Shown one piece after another: positions 6,261-14,038 of a stretch of 35,539 nt of DNA. Every line of letters begins with the position of its first letter. Position 1 is the first letter of the stretch. The notes under the pieces are model-generated. The model had not been told where the DNA came from. It worked only from the letters and a program-made list of their open reading frames with translations, and did not search any database. The position numbers and the translations under genes were made by a program. Origin of the DNA: a bacterium (GTDB lineage: Bacteria; Actinomycetota; Thermoleophilia; Miltoncostaeales; Miltoncostaeaceae); NCBI GenBank assembly GCA_029977205.1, contig JAPOLI010000001.1:1-35539 (forward strand). Reading direction: 5' to 3'.

Positions 6261-7018
6261 TCTATGCGGTGGCCAACCAGAAGGGCGGCGTCGGCAAGAC
6301 GACCACAACGGTGAACGTGGCCGCGTCCATCGCGGCCGCCGGTCACCGCGTTCTGCTCGTTGATGCCGATGCGCAGGCCAACGCGACGAGCGGCGTCCTC
6401 GGGGGCGAGCGCCCCGACCCCGACGCCGCCACCACGGCCGATGTGATGCTGGACGGGGTGCCCCTCCGCGATGCACGTATCGCCACCGTGGTTCCGCGCC
6501 TCGACCTGGTCCCGGGCGGCGCGGACCTCGCGGCCGCCGCCGTCGAGCTCGTGAGCCGGGACGGGCGCGAGGGACTCATGCGCACGGCGCTGGCGCAGGC
6601 CTCGGTGGAGTACCGGTACGTGTTCATCGACTGCCCGCCGTCGCTCGATCTCATCACCGTCAACGCCCTCGTCGCCGCCGATCGCCTGATCGTCCCGGTG
6701 CAGTGTGAGTACTACGCGCTCGAGGGCCTCTCGCGGCTCATGGAGACCGTGGCTGAGGTGCGCGCGCGGCTGAATCCGGACCTTGCCATCAGCGGACTGC
6801 TGATGACGATGCACGATCCCCGGACGCGCATCAGCGGCGAGGTCGTCACCGAGGTGCGCACGCACTTCCCGGGCCTGGTGCTCGACACCGTGGTGCCCCG
6901 CAACGTCCGGGTGACTGAAAGCCCGTCCTTCGGCGAGCCGGTCGTGCGGTACGACCCGCACTGCGCGGCTGCCGAGGCATACCAGCACGCATCGAGGGAG
7001 GTCATGGCACGTGGCTGA
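6257..7018 (+). CDS. parA: Chromosome partitioning ATPase ParA (Soj)
   Basis: ParA binds DNA when ATP-bound and moves ParB-parS complexes during chromosome segregation. The 253-residue product starts MIYAVANQKGGVGKTTT; the deviant Walker A KGGVGKTT is at 9-16. It continues with LLVDADAQANAT and FIDCPPSLDLITVNAL, both ParA/MinD signatures. It has no N-terminal HTH, so it is the short chromosomal type. The ATG at 6257 overlaps the rsmG stop and removes an unlikely 24-residue extension. It overlaps parB by 8 nt and lies close to two parS sites. Confidence 0.97.
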   Translation: MIYAVANQKGGVGKTTTTVNVAASIAAAGHRVLLVDADAQANATSGVLGGERPDPDAATTADVMLDGVPLRDARIATVVPRLDLVPGGADLAAAAVELVSRDGREGLMRTALAQASVEYRYVFIDCPPSLDLITVNALVAADRLIVPVQCEYYALEGLSRLMETVAEVRARLNPDLAISGLLMTMHDPRTRISGEVVTEVRTHFPGLVLDTVVPRNVRVTESPSFGEPVVRYDPHCAAAEAYQHASREVMARG

Positions 7019-7916
7019 GAGAAAGCCGTCCCCGCGGTTGGGTCGCGGTCTGTCGACGCTGCTGGGAGACGCCCCGGTGGCGGTCGTGCCGGCAGCCGGT
7101 GCGCCACCACCGTCCACCGCCTCCGGCGAGGGTCTTCGCACCATCGGACTCGACCGGATTCGCCCGAATGCAGCGCAGCCCCGCAAGCGGATTGACGAGC
7201 AGGCCCTGCAGGTGCTCGCCGACAGCATCGCGCGCACCGGCCTGCTGCAGCCGGTGGTCGTGCGCGAGCTCGGCGGCGGCGACTACGAGCTCATCGCCGG
7301 TGAGCGCCGGTGGCGTGCGGCCGGCATGGCGGGCCTGGAGGAGGTTCCGGCTGTCGTGCGCGACGCCGACGAGCGCCAGCGCCTCGAAGCCGGCCTCGTC
7401 GAGAACCTCGTGCGCCAGGACCTCGATCCGATCGAGACGGCGCAGGCACTCGCCGTGCTGGTCGAGGACTTCGGCCAGAGCCAGGCCGACGTCGCCCGCG
7501 GGGTCGGGCGAAGCCGCTCGTCCGTGGCCAACCTCATCCGCCTCCTCGAGTTGCCGGACGACGTCCAGCAGATGCTCGTGGACGGGCTGCTCACCGAGGG
7601 GCACGGTCGAGCCATCCTCATGGCCGATGGTGCGAAGAAGCGCCGCGCGGTTGCAAAAACAGCATATGAGCAGGCACTTTCCGTTCGGGACACCGAGGCG
7701 CTCGCCCGTGCGGCCGCCGAGGGCCCTTCCCCGTCCGGCAGGCCGCGCCGCCCCGCGCCCGCGATTGCCGACGAGGCGATCGACGCCTTCGCAGGCGCGT
7801 TCGATGCGCCGGTCACGGTGCGCGCGGCGGCGAAGGGCCGCGTGATCGTGCAGATCGTCTTCGATGATGATGCCGCGGCCGCTGCCGCGGTGGATCGCCT
7901 CGCCCAGCTGCCGTAA
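7011..7916 (+). CDS. parB: Chromosome partitioning protein ParB (Spo0J)
   Basis: ParB is a CTP-dependent clamp that loads at parS and spreads along DNA. The 301-residue product has the CTP-binding motifs GERRWRA (97-103) and ENLVRQDL (131-138), then a helix-turn-helix at about 156-182 (SQADVARGVGRSRSSVANL). A Pro/Arg-rich linker leads to a C-terminal dimerisation region (about 258-301). The N-terminus, RLGRGLSTLLGD, fits the ParA-stimulating peptide of this family. The GTG start overlaps parA. Confidence 0.97.
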   Translation: MAERKPSPRLGRGLSTLLGDAPVAVVPAAGAPPPSTASGEGLRTIGLDRIRPNAAQPRKRIDEQALQVLADSIARTGLLQPVVVRELGGGDYELIAGERRWRAAGMAGLEEVPAVVRDADERQRLEAGLVENLVRQDLDPIETAQALAVLVEDFGQSQADVARGVGRSRSSVANLIRLLELPDDVQQMLVDGLLTEGHGRAILMADGAKKRRAVAKTAYEQALSVRDTEALARAAAEGPSPSGRPRRPAPAIADEAIDAFAGAFDAPVTVRAAAKGRVIVQIVFDDDAAAAAAVDRLAQLP

Positions 7917-7964
7917 CGGGGCGTCTCGGCTCCGCCGCCGGGGCGACTGCGTGGGGGAGGGGCA

Positions 7965-8038
7965 TGGGCGATCCAGGACTCGAACCTGGGACCTCATCCT
8001 TATCAGGGATGCGCTCTAACCACCTGAGCTAATCGCCC
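7965..8038 (-). tRNA. tRNA-Ile (anticodon GAU)
   Basis: The minus strand folds as a cloverleaf. The acceptor stem GGGCGAT/ATCGCCC has 7 bp and an A discriminator. The D-arm contains AGCTCAGGTGG, the anticodon loop CTGATAA is closed by CATCC/GGATG, and the T-arm contains GGTTCGAGTCC. The anticodon GAT reads Ile codons AUC/AUU. The 3' CCA is not encoded. It stands alone, outside any rRNA operon visible here. Confidence 0.97.
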
Positions 8039-8081
8039 GCGGCGCGGGACCATAGCAGCGAAGCAGCGCCCACCCCCCGTC

Positions 8082-8087
8082 TATGAT
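8082..8087 (+). promoter_or_regulatory. Predicted -10 of a leaderless promoter
   Basis: TATGAT, then 6 nt, then the ATG of the DUF151 gene. This is a near-ideal -10 hexamer, and no ribosome-binding site is present. The transcript would start at or next to the ATG. Confidence 0.55.
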
Positions 8088-8093
8088 CGCCCC

Positions 8094-8576
8094 ATGCAGG
8101 AGATGGTCATCTACGGGGTCAGCTTCGACATGGTCGGCAAGCAGCCGATCGTGCTGCTCAAGACAGTCGACGGGAATCGCTTCCTGCCGATCTGGATCGG
8201 GCATGCCGAGGCGGCGGCGATCCTCATGAAGTTGCAGGACACCGACTCGCCGCGCCCGATGACGCACGACCTCATCACCGAGATGATCGACGGCCTGCAC
8301 GCCGAGGTGTCGCGCATCACCGTCACCGAAATGCGCGACAACACCTTCTACGCGCTCATCCACCTGAGCACGCCCGGGCCCGACGTGGAGATCGACTCGC
8401 GGCCGAGCGACGCCATCGCCGTCGCGGTGCGTACCGGCGCACCGATCTTTGCCGCCGAGGACCTGCTGGACGAGAACGCCATCGAGTTCGAGCACGAGCC
8501 CGAGGATGACGAGGACATGGTCGAGAAGTTCAAGGAGTTCCTCGACCAGGTGACCCCGGAGGACTTCGCCGACTGA
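8094..8576 (+). CDS. Bifunctional nuclease family (DUF151) protein
   Basis: The 160-residue product matches the DUF151/BFN family throughout. It has the N-terminal VSFDMVGKQPIVLLKT, then the FLPIWIGHAEAAAI signature, LITEMIDGL, and ALIHLSTPG with SRPSDAIAVAVRTGAPIF. An acidic tail follows. Some members have been reported to have RNase and DNase activity; others have unproven roles. The ATG is fixed by a strong -10-like hexamer 6 nt upstream. It is probably monocistronic and ends before a GC-rich hairpin shared with the convergent chorismate mutase gene. Confidence 0.92.
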   Translation: MQEMVIYGVSFDMVGKQPIVLLKTVDGNRFLPIWIGHAEAAAILMKLQDTDSPRPMTHDLITEMIDGLHAEVSRITVTEMRDNTFYALIHLSTPGPDVEIDSRPSDAIAVAVRTGAPIFAAEDLLDENAIEFEHEPEDDEDMVEKFKEFLDQVTPEDFAD

Positions 8577-8581
8577 GGCAC

Positions 8582-8611
8582 CGCGCGCCGGGCCGCACGC
8601 CCCGGCGCGCG
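8582..8611. terminator. Hairpin between convergent genes
   Basis: CGCGCGCCGGG (8582-8592) and CCCGGCGCGCG (8601-8611) form an 11-bp perfect stem with an 8-nt loop. It lies between the ends of the DUF151 gene and the convergent chorismate mutase gene. Neither side has a T-tract, so it would be a non-canonical, probably bidirectional terminator. Confidence 0.55.
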
Positions 8612-8666
8612 ACGGGTAGCCCTGCACCCCGCTGTACGACGCTGCCGAGCGCGGAGCGCCGCGGGG

Positions 8667-8957
8667 TCAGGCCGCGGTTTCCCGCTTCGTCAGCTCGAGG
8701 ATGTGCCCGTAGATCTCCGTGAGGCCCTCATCGGAGATCGGACCCGCGTTCGCGCCCGTCAGGTACCGCATCATCCACTCCTCACGGGAGTGGTCGACGA
8801 ACGCCATCCCCTTCCCCTCCTTGTAGGAGCGCAGCCTGGTCACGAGGGCCACCCGCTGGTTGAGGGCCTGCAGGATCTTGAGGTCGTTGTCGATCACCTG
8901 GTCCCGCATCTGGCGGATCACGACGTCCTCGGTGGTGGAAGCAGGGTCATTCGGCAT
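8667..8957 (-). CDS. Chorismate mutase, AroQ type, stand-alone
   Basis: Chorismate mutase converts chorismate to prephenate on the way to Phe and Tyr. The 96-residue product is a lone AroQ domain. Arg18, Arg35, Lys46, Asp55, Arg58 and Glu59 keep the exact spacing of the E. coli active-site residues (R11, R28, K39, D48, R51, E52). The last helix is short and diverged, so the final active-site position is uncertain. There is no signal peptide or fused dehydratase or dehydrogenase. The ATG at 8957 has a -10-like TAGGGT 6 nt upstream. Confidence 0.88.
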   Translation of the reverse strand: MPNDPASTTEDVVIRQMRDQVIDNDLKILQALNQRVALVTRLRSYKEGKGMAFVDHSREEWMMRYLTGANAGPISDEGLTEIYGHILELTKRETAA

Positions 8958-8963
8958 GCCGAA

Positions 8964-8969
8964 ACCCTA
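8964..8969 (-). promoter_or_regulatory. Predicted -10 of a leaderless promoter
   Basis: The minus strand reads TAGGGT, then 6 nt, then the chorismate mutase ATG. Spacing is the same as for the DUF151 and dnaN starts. There is no ribosome-binding site and no clear -35. Confidence 0.45.
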
Positions 8970-9017
8970 TCCCAGCGTCCTGTGCTGCTGGCCCGTGCAC
9001 CCCGAGGGGTCTAGCCT

Positions 9018-9341
9018 GTGGTGGCTGTGTTCGACCTCTCGCCCATCCAGCTCATCATCGTGCTCGTGATCGCCGTGCTCGTGCTCGGCCCGGCAAAGCT
9101 CCCGCAGTTCAGCCGCGCCGTGGGCAAGGGCATCCGCGACTTCAAGGGAGCGATCAGCGGCGACGGCGACGGCGGCGCGGAGCCCGCTCCTCCGCCGCCG
9201 ACCCCTGCGGCCCAGGCCGCGCCGGTCACCACCGCCACGGCTGGCGCACCCGAGCAGCCGTCGGCCGCCCCGGACGTCCTGGATGGGATCGTGGTGAGCG
9301 GTGACGCTCCGCCGGGCGACCAGCCGGGCGCGCAGGGGTAG
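9018..9341 (+). CDS. tatA: Twin-arginine translocase subunit TatA
   Basis: TatA oligomers form the pathway by which folded Tat substrates cross the membrane. The 107-residue product has one N-terminal membrane helix (LIIVLVIAVLVLGP), the hinge FSRAVGKGIRDFKGA amphipathic helix, and a Pro/Ala-rich tail. The start is ambiguous. GTG at 9018 has GAGGGG 8 nt upstream, but GTG at 9027 gives the family-typical start (VFDLSPIQ) and would suit the TAGCCT at 9012-9017 as a -10. TatC follows directly, so the unit is a minimal TatAC system; no TatB is visible here. Confidence 0.92.
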   Translation: MVAVFDLSPIQLIIVLVIAVLVLGPAKLPQFSRAVGKGIRDFKGAISGDGDGGAEPAPPPPTPAAQAAPVTTATAGAPEQPSAAPDVLDGIVVSGDAPPGDQPGAQG

Positions 9342-9345
9342 GACC

Positions 9346-10140
9346 ATGGGTGGCCTCTTCGGGCGGCTTGGCGTGCGCCGGGTCGATCCCGACGACAAGC
9401 TGAGCGTCGTCGAGCACCTGAGTGAGCTTCGCCGGCGCCTGTTCATCGCCGTGCTCGCATTCGTCGTGGCCTTCGCGGTGCTCTACGCGTTCAACGAGTG
9501 GCTCCTCGACGTCCTGCTCGACCCGCTCGCCCCCGAGTACCGGCGGCTGCTCGCCCTCTCGCCGACCGAGCCCTTCCTCGTGATCCTCAAGGTCGTCGCC
9601 GGCGCCGCCCTGCTCGTCGTCCTCCCGGTGCTGCTCTACCAGCTGTACGCCTACGTGGTGCCGGCGATCGGCGAGCAGACGCGCCGCCGGATGCTGGTGA
9701 TCGTGGCGGGCGTCTCCGGCTTGTTCATCGCGGGCGTGTTCTTCGTGTACTTCCTCGTGCTGCCGGTTGCCCTTCAGTGGCTTCTCGGGTTCGCCGGAAA
9801 CGACTTCCAGATCGCGCTCCGGGCGGATGAGTACTTCTCGTTCGCCCTCACCATCATGCTGGCCGGCGGGCTGGTGTTCGAGGTGCCGGTGGCGATGCTG
9901 GTCCTCGCCCGGATGGGGCTGGTCACCGCCCAGCAGTTCCGGCGGGGGTGGCGGTACGCGATCGTGATCATCGCCTTTATCGCGGCCATCCTCCCGGGCG
10001 GTGATCCGCTCAGCATGCTGCTGCTGATGGTCCCGCAGATCCTCCTCTACGGGGTGGGCATCTGGTTGGCCTCGGTCTTCGGCCGACCGGCGCCGTGGAC
10101 CCGCGGCGAGTCGGCGCCAGCGTCCGAGACCCCAGCCTGA
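9346..10140 (+). CDS. tatC: Twin-arginine translocase subunit TatC
   Basis: TatC is the receptor that recognises twin-arginine signal peptides. The 264-residue product has the cytoplasmic N-terminal motif EHLSELR at 23-29 and six predicted membrane segments. It also has the conserved region after the first periplasmic loop (TEPFLVILK, then LLYQLYAYVVPAI). The ATG at 9346 lies 4 nt after the tatA stop with purine-rich GGGGTAGGA before it; an upstream in-frame start at 9301 would add an unlikely Arg-rich extension. Confidence 0.96.
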   Translation: MGGLFGRLGVRRVDPDDKLSVVEHLSELRRRLFIAVLAFVVAFAVLYAFNEWLLDVLLDPLAPEYRRLLALSPTEPFLVILKVVAGAALLVVLPVLLYQLYAYVVPAIGEQTRRRMLVIVAGVSGLFIAGVFFVYFLVLPVALQWLLGFAGNDFQIALRADEYFSFALTIMLAGGLVFEVPVAMLVLARMGLVTAQQFRRGWRYAIVIIAFIAAILPGGDPLSMLLLMVPQILLYGVGIWLASVFGRPAPWTRGESAPASETPA

Positions 10141-10159
10141 CCGCCGTACGGCCTGGTCC

Positions 10160-10184
10160 CCGGGCATCGGTAGCGGGTGCCCGG
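10160..10184. terminator. Hairpin between convergent tatC and ABC ATPase genes
   Basis: CCGGGCA (10160-10166) and TGCCCGG (10178-10184) form a 7-bp perfect stem with an 11-nt loop, midway between two gene ends. No T-tract follows on either strand. Confidence 0.4.
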
Positions 10185-10191
10185 CAGCAGG

Positions 10192-11127
10192 TCATTCCTC
10201 GCCCGGCGTGCCCTCGCGAAGCGAGTGGCCCGTGAGCATGATGAAGAGGTCCTCGAGGGTGGCCCGCCGCTCGGCGATGAGCGCCCACTCGATGCCGCTT
10301 GCATCCGCCCGTGCGCGCAGCGCATCGGCGCTGTCGCCGAAGGCCAGCACCACATCGCCCGCCACCACGTGGCGGGGGCTCACGGCCGCGGCGAGTTCCG
10401 CTGCCCGGGAGCGCTCGCACCGCAGTTCGAGCACCTCGGCGCCCACCTCATCGCGCACGAGCGCCGCAGGCGTGCCCTCACGGACCACCTCGCCGTGGTC
10501 GAGCACCACGAGGCGATCGCACAGGCGCTCGGCCTCATCCATGTAGTGCGTGGTGATCACCACTGAGGTCCCGCGTGCGCGCAGATCGCGTAGTCGTTCC
10601 CACACCAGGCGCCGTGCCTGGGGGTCCAGCCCCGTCGTGGGCTCGTCCAGGAGGATCAGGTCGGGCTCGTTGATGAGGGCCCGGGCGATCTGCAGACGCC
10701 GCTGCATGCCCCCGGAGAGCTTCACCACGGTGTCCCCCGCGCGGGCGTCCAGATCGACGAACCGCAGGAGCCGGTCGGCGCGCTCCCGCGCGTGCTCCCC
10801 GGGTATGCCGAAGTAGCGCGCGTACACGAGCATGTTCTCGAGCACCGTGAGCTCCAGGTCGAGATTGACCTCCTGCGGCACCACGCCGAGGCGTGCCTTC
10901 AGGTCACGCGGGTCGCGCTCGGGGTCCATGCCGAGCACCGTGAGCTCACCGCTGTCGCGCGGCGAAAGACAGGCCAGCATCCGCATGGCGGTGGTCTTGC
11001 CTGCCCCGTTGGGACCCAGGAAGCCGAAGCACTCGCCCCGCCGGACGTCGAGGTCGATGCCATCCACGGCGACGCGGGCGCCGTATGCCTTGCGCAGGCC
11101 GCGTGCGCGCACGGCGGAACCGGCCAC
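10192..11127 (-). CDS. ABC transporter ATP-binding protein (NodI/ABC-2 type)
   Basis: The 311-residue product is a single nucleotide-binding subunit of an ABC-2-type exporter. It has Walker A GPNGAGKTT (38-46), signature LSGGMQRR (137-144), Walker B LILLDEP (157-163) and switch His184. The C-terminal extension ends LEDLFIMLTG, as in NodI, DrrA and NatA subunits. No ABC-2 permease gene is seen in the window; the next gene downstream is convergent tatC. The GTG start lies 7 nt after the UDP-xylose synthase stop, so the pair is probably cotranscribed. Substrate unknown; a surface glycan or lipid is plausible from context only. Confidence 0.92.
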   Translation of the reverse strand: MAGSAVRARGLRKAYGARVAVDGIDLDVRRGECFGFLGPNGAGKTTAMRMLACLSPRDSGELTVLGMDPERDPRDLKARLGVVPQEVNLDLELTVLENMLVYARYFGIPGEHARERADRLLRFVDLDARAGDTVVKLSGGMQRRLQIARALINEPDLILLDEPTTGLDPQARRLVWERLRDLRARGTSVVITTHYMDEAERLCDRLVVLDHGEVVREGTPAALVRDEVGAEVLELRCERSRAAELAAAVSPRHVVAGDVVLAFGDSADALRARADASGIEWALIAERRATLEDLFIMLTGHSLREGTPGEE

Positions 11128-11134
11128 GGGGCGT

Positions 11135-12076
11135 CTAGGCCCGGGCGGTGTGCGCGGCCGTGGTGCCGTCGAGCGTCATCCGCAGCCCGTCGGCCAGCCC
11201 GATCGTCGGCTCCCAGCCCAGGACCGTGCGGGCGCGCGTGATGTCGGGCTGGCGCACCGCGGGGTCATCCTGCGGCAGCGCCTCATAGACGATCTTTGAC
11301 GACGAGCCGGTCGCCTCGAGCACTGCCTCGGCCAGCTGGAGGATCGTGTACTCGTCCGGGTTGCCGATGTTCACCGGCTCGTGCTCGTCGCTGTTGATCA
11401 GTCGCACAAGGCCCTCGATGAGGTCGGTGACGAAGCAGAACGACCGCGTCTGGCTGCCGTCGCCGAAGACGGTGAGCGGTGTTCCCTCACCCGCCTGGCG
11501 GAGGAAGGTCGGGATCGCGCGGCCGTCCTTGGGGCGCATGCGGGGCCCGTAGGTGTTGAAGATGCGCACGATGTGCGTGTCGACGCCCTGCTGGCGGTGG
11601 TACGCCATGGTGAGCGCCTCGGCGTAGCGCTTGGCCTCGTCGTACACCCCGCGCGGTCCGATGGGGTTCACGTGCCCCCAGTAGTCCTCGCGCTGCGGGT
11701 GAACCTGTGGGTCACCGTAGACCTCGCTGGTCGAGGCGAGCAGGAAGCGCGCGCGGTGCTTCTTCGCCAGCCCGAGCGCGTTGTGCGTTCCGTAGGACCC
11801 CACCTTGAGCGTGTGAAGAGGCAACCGCAGGTAGTCGATGGGGCTCGCGGGTGATGCCAGGTGGAACACCTCATCCAGCGGCTCGTCCACCTCGAGATGG
11901 CGTGTCACGTCGTGCTCGACGAAGACGAAGTCGTCCGACCGGATGTGCTCGATGTTCTCAAGCGTGCCGGTATCGAGGTTGTCCACGCAGATCACGCGGC
12001 GGCCGTCCGCCAGGAGGCGGTCGCAGAGGTGGGAGCCGAGGAAGCCGGCTCCACCGGTGACGAGGGACGTGGGCAT
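11135..12076 (-). CDS. UDP-glucuronate decarboxylase (UDP-xylose synthase)
   Basis: The enzyme oxidises and decarboxylates UDP-glucuronate to UDP-xylose, using bound NAD. The 313-residue product is an extended SDR with the glycine motif GGAGFLG at 8-14 and catalytic Tyr145/Lys149 in YDEAK. It carries the subgroup signatures [39 protein letters not shown] and [10 protein letters not shown], which fit UXS better than UDP-glucose epimerase or dTDP-glucose dehydratase. It presumably feeds xylosyl units to the neighbouring polysaccharide locus. No UDP-glucose dehydrogenase gene is seen here. Confidence 0.93.
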   Translation of the reverse strand: MPTSLVTGGAGFLGSHLCDRLLADGRRVICVDNLDTGTLENIEHIRSDDFVFVEHDVTRHLEVDEPLDEVFHLASPASPIDYLRLPLHTLKVGSYGTHNALGLAKKHRARFLLASTSEVYGDPQVHPQREDYWGHVNPIGPRGVYDEAKRYAEALTMAYHRQQGVDTHIVRIFNTYGPRMRPKDGRAIPTFLRQAGEGTPLTVFGDGSQTRSFCFVTDLIEGLVRLINSDEHEPVNIGNPDEYTILQLAEAVLEATGSSSKIVYEALPQDDPAVRQPDITRARTVLGWEPTIGLADGLRMTLDGTTAAHTARA

Positions 12077-12084
12077 CGGCGGGA

Positions 12085-12090
12085 AGGCTA
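12085..12090 (-). promoter_or_regulatory. Possible -10 of a leaderless promoter
   Basis: The minus strand reads TAGCCT, 8 nt before the UDP-xylose synthase ATG. The 69-nt gap to the upstream gene and the lack of a ribosome-binding site allow an internal promoter here. Confidence 0.35.
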
Positions 12091-12145
12091 GTGCAGGCGG
12101 CCCGCGCGGGCGGCACCGCCCGAGGCGCTCACGTGGCGGATGACA

Positions 12146-13213
12146 TCACGCGTTGCCGGCGATGGCTGTCGCCACGGCTTCGGCGGTGCTCGGGTTGCGG
12201 ACCGTCCGCGACGCTCCGGCACCCTTGATCACGTAGGACGGCGTCGCCCCGATCCGGTCCTTGCGGGCCTGGCGACGGATCGAGTTCAGGCGCGAGTACA
12301 GGCGCTTTGTCGTGGCATCCCGCAGGAATCGGGTGCGGGAGAGCTTGCAGGTCTTCGCCACCCCGCGGAGCACCGTCGGGTTGATCCAGTCGCCACCACG
12401 CCGGGTGCGGAGGTTCGCCACCTGCGCGGTGACGCACCAGGTGCGGTTCTGCCGGGAGGCGGCCAGCACCGCCAGGGCCGCCTCGATGCTGTTGGTGTCC
12501 TTGCGCGTCACCACGGGCTTGAAGGTGATCTTCGCCGATCGATCGGCCGCGATGCGCTCGAGCAGTGGCGCAGTGACGCTCAGGTAGGTGGCGGCGTCGG
12601 AGGGGTCGGAGAGGTCCATGTAGATCGCCACCTTCACCGGGCCGGACCCGGCGGTGAGGCCTCTCACGGGCAGTCCCTGCGGCACCGTCGGGACCCCTGT
12701 GCTTCCGCTTCCACTGCCGCCGGCCTCGCTCCCGGCACCGCTGCTGCGGCCCGCACCCGAGGGCGATGTGCTGCTTCCCCCTGATCCTGCGGCGCTGCCG
12801 GGCGATGCCGACGCTGCTCCGTCACCCGTGACGGGGTTCGTGGGGCGCGCGCCACCACCCGACCCGGACGGGCCCGATGGCCGACCTGCGTTGCCGCCGC
12901 CTCCGGATGGCCTGCCGGGGTTGTCCGGACGTCCCACCACGGGCGCGACAGGCGTCGCCGGCTCCGCGGGTGGCCTCAGGATGGGGTTTGAGCCCGGCCG
13001 CCCACCATTGCCATTGCCATTGCCGTTGCCGTTGCCGCCACCGTGTGAACGGTCGCTCGGCCCATTGGCGGCAGCCTGATGGTCAGGCCCGCCGGCGCCC
13101 TGGGGAGGGGCGCTCAGCGCAGCGCCAGAGGCCACGAGCAGGGTCGCGCTCGCGACCGCGCCGGTCACGGCACGTCGAAGGAATCCGCTCTCCACGCGAC
13201 GACTATGACGCAC
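12146..13213 (-). CDS. Secreted DsbA/thioredoxin-fold protein lacking a CxxC motif
   Basis: The 355-residue product has an N-terminal Sec-type signal (basic start, then AVASATLLVASGAALSA) and a Gly/Ser/Asn/Pro-rich linker (about 36-190). The C-terminal domain (about 192-355) looks DsbA-like. Its first strand, KVAIYMDLSDPSDAA, corresponds to where a CPxC motif normally stands, and IGATPSYVIKG (321-331) gives the cis-Pro loop. The active-site cysteines are absent; only Cys260 and Cys289 remain and could form a structural disulfide. A binding or scaffold role is more likely than thiol oxidation. GTG at 13213 is the only start before an in-frame stop at 13232-13234, apart from a GTG at 13195. Confidence 0.7.
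   Translation of the reverse strand: MRHSRRVESGFLRRAVTGAVASATLLVASGAALSAPPQGAGGPDHQAAANGPSDRSHGGGNGNGNGNGNGGRPGSNPILRPPAEPATPVAPVVGRPDNPGRPSGGGGNAGRPSGPSGSGGGARPTNPVTGDGAASASPGSAAGSGGSSTSPSGAGRSSGAGSEAGGSGSGSTGVPTVPQGLPVRGLTAGSGPVKVAIYMDLSDPSDAATYLSVTAPLLERIAADRSAKITFKPVVTRKDTNSIEAALAVLAASRQNRTWCVTAQVANLRTRRGGDWINPTVLRGVAKTCKLSRTRFLRDATTKRLYSRLNSIRRQARKDRIGATPSYVIKGAGASRTVRNPSTAEAVATAIAGNA
13005..13034. repeat. Hexanucleotide tandem repeat
   Basis: Five 6-bp units, CCATTG three times and then CCGTTG twice, encode a Gly-Asn run in the linker of the secreted DsbA-fold protein. Copy number could vary in frame by slippage. Confidence 0.8.
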
Positions 13214-13300
13214 GAGGGTGGAAAATCCCGCTCAGCGCGTAAATCGCACACAATCTCCTTACACGCCATGAAACGCACTGAATCGACGTCGGAGGGGGCG

Positions 13301-14038
13301 TCAGATGCGGGCGACGGGCGCCGGAGAAGCCTCCCGTCGAGGCGGAGCCGCACCCCGGCGGGTGGCCTGCCCGAGCACCATCCATGAAATGCGGGCGAGG
13401 TGTGCTGGCCCTGCCATTCCGGCATGCATCGAGCGCCCGTCGCCTGCGCACATCGACACCGGGATCTCAGAGATGTGAAAGCCCGCTCTATGCAGGTGAA
13501 TCAGTAGGCTTGTCTCCGTCAGGCCCCCCGGGAAGCCCTCATCGGCGATCCGTGCCGCCAGAGCCGGGCGCAGCGCCCGGAGGCCGGAGGTGGGATCGGT
13601 GAGATGCAGTCCGCCGACCTCACGCGCCATCCAGCGGCACGCCGCCATTCCGGCCCGCCGGAGAGGCGGGATCCGGTAGCCCGGGGACGGGCCGATGAAG
13701 CGTGAGCCCAGCACCAGGTCCTTGCCATGCAGCGCGCGCGCCAGCCGTGGCAGGTCGGGTGCCCGATGCTGGCCATCGCCGTCCATCTGCAGGACCACAT
13801 CCACCGGGTCCGCAAGCGCGTGGCGGTACCCGGCGCGCAGTGCCCCCGCATACCCGGCATGGGTATCCAGGCGGAGCACCTCGGCGCCCGCGGCGCGGGC
13901 GCGAGCGGCGGTGCAGTCGCGTGAGGCATCGTCGACCACGATCACGCGGGACCCGGGCATGGCCGACCGCGCACCGCGCACCACGCCGTCGATCGCTGTG
14001 CCCTCGTCGCGCGCCGGTATGACGATCGCCGCGTTCAT
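13301..14038 (-). CDS. Family 2 glycosyltransferase (polyprenyl-phosphate sugar synthase type)
   Basis: GT2 enzymes of the DPM1 group move a hexose from a nucleotide sugar to polyprenyl phosphate on the cytoplasmic face. The 245-residue product starts MNAAIVIPARDEG and has the VIVVDDASRDCT motif. The metal-binding MDGDGQH lies at 85-91, followed by LVLGSRF and a DPTSGLRAL segment. No membrane segments are evident, so it is the soluble, DPM1-like form. The ATG at 14038 overlaps the GT39-like gene (ATGA). Together they could form a donor-synthase/transferase pair: this enzyme makes the lipid-linked sugar and its neighbour uses it. Confidence 0.9.
   Translation of the reverse strand: MNAAIVIPARDEGTAIDGVVRGARSAMPGSRVIVVDDASRDCTAARARAAGAEVLRLDTHAGYAGALRAGYRHALADPVDVVLQMDGDGQHRAPDLPRLARALHGKDLVLGSRFIGPSPGYRIPPLRRAGMAACRWMAREVGGLHLTDPTSGLRALRPALAARIADEGFPGGLTETSLLIHLHRAGFHISEIPVSMCAGDGRSMHAGMAGPAHLARISWMVLGQATRRGAAPPRREASPAPVARI

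Noticed and set aside
10192-11127. Assigning the ABC ATPase as the Wzt component of an ABC-dependent O-antigen exporter
   Set aside because: It lacks the Wzt C-terminal carbohydrate-binding domain and has a NodI/DrrA-type tail. No Wzm permease is present.
13005-13040. Short tandem repeats as a CRISPR array
   Set aside because: Units are 6 bp with no spacers and encode Gly-Asn repeats in a linker. No cas genes are nearby.
12146-13213. Thiol-disulfide oxidoreductase activity for the DsbA-fold protein
   Set aside because: No CxxC motif is present where the active site should be.
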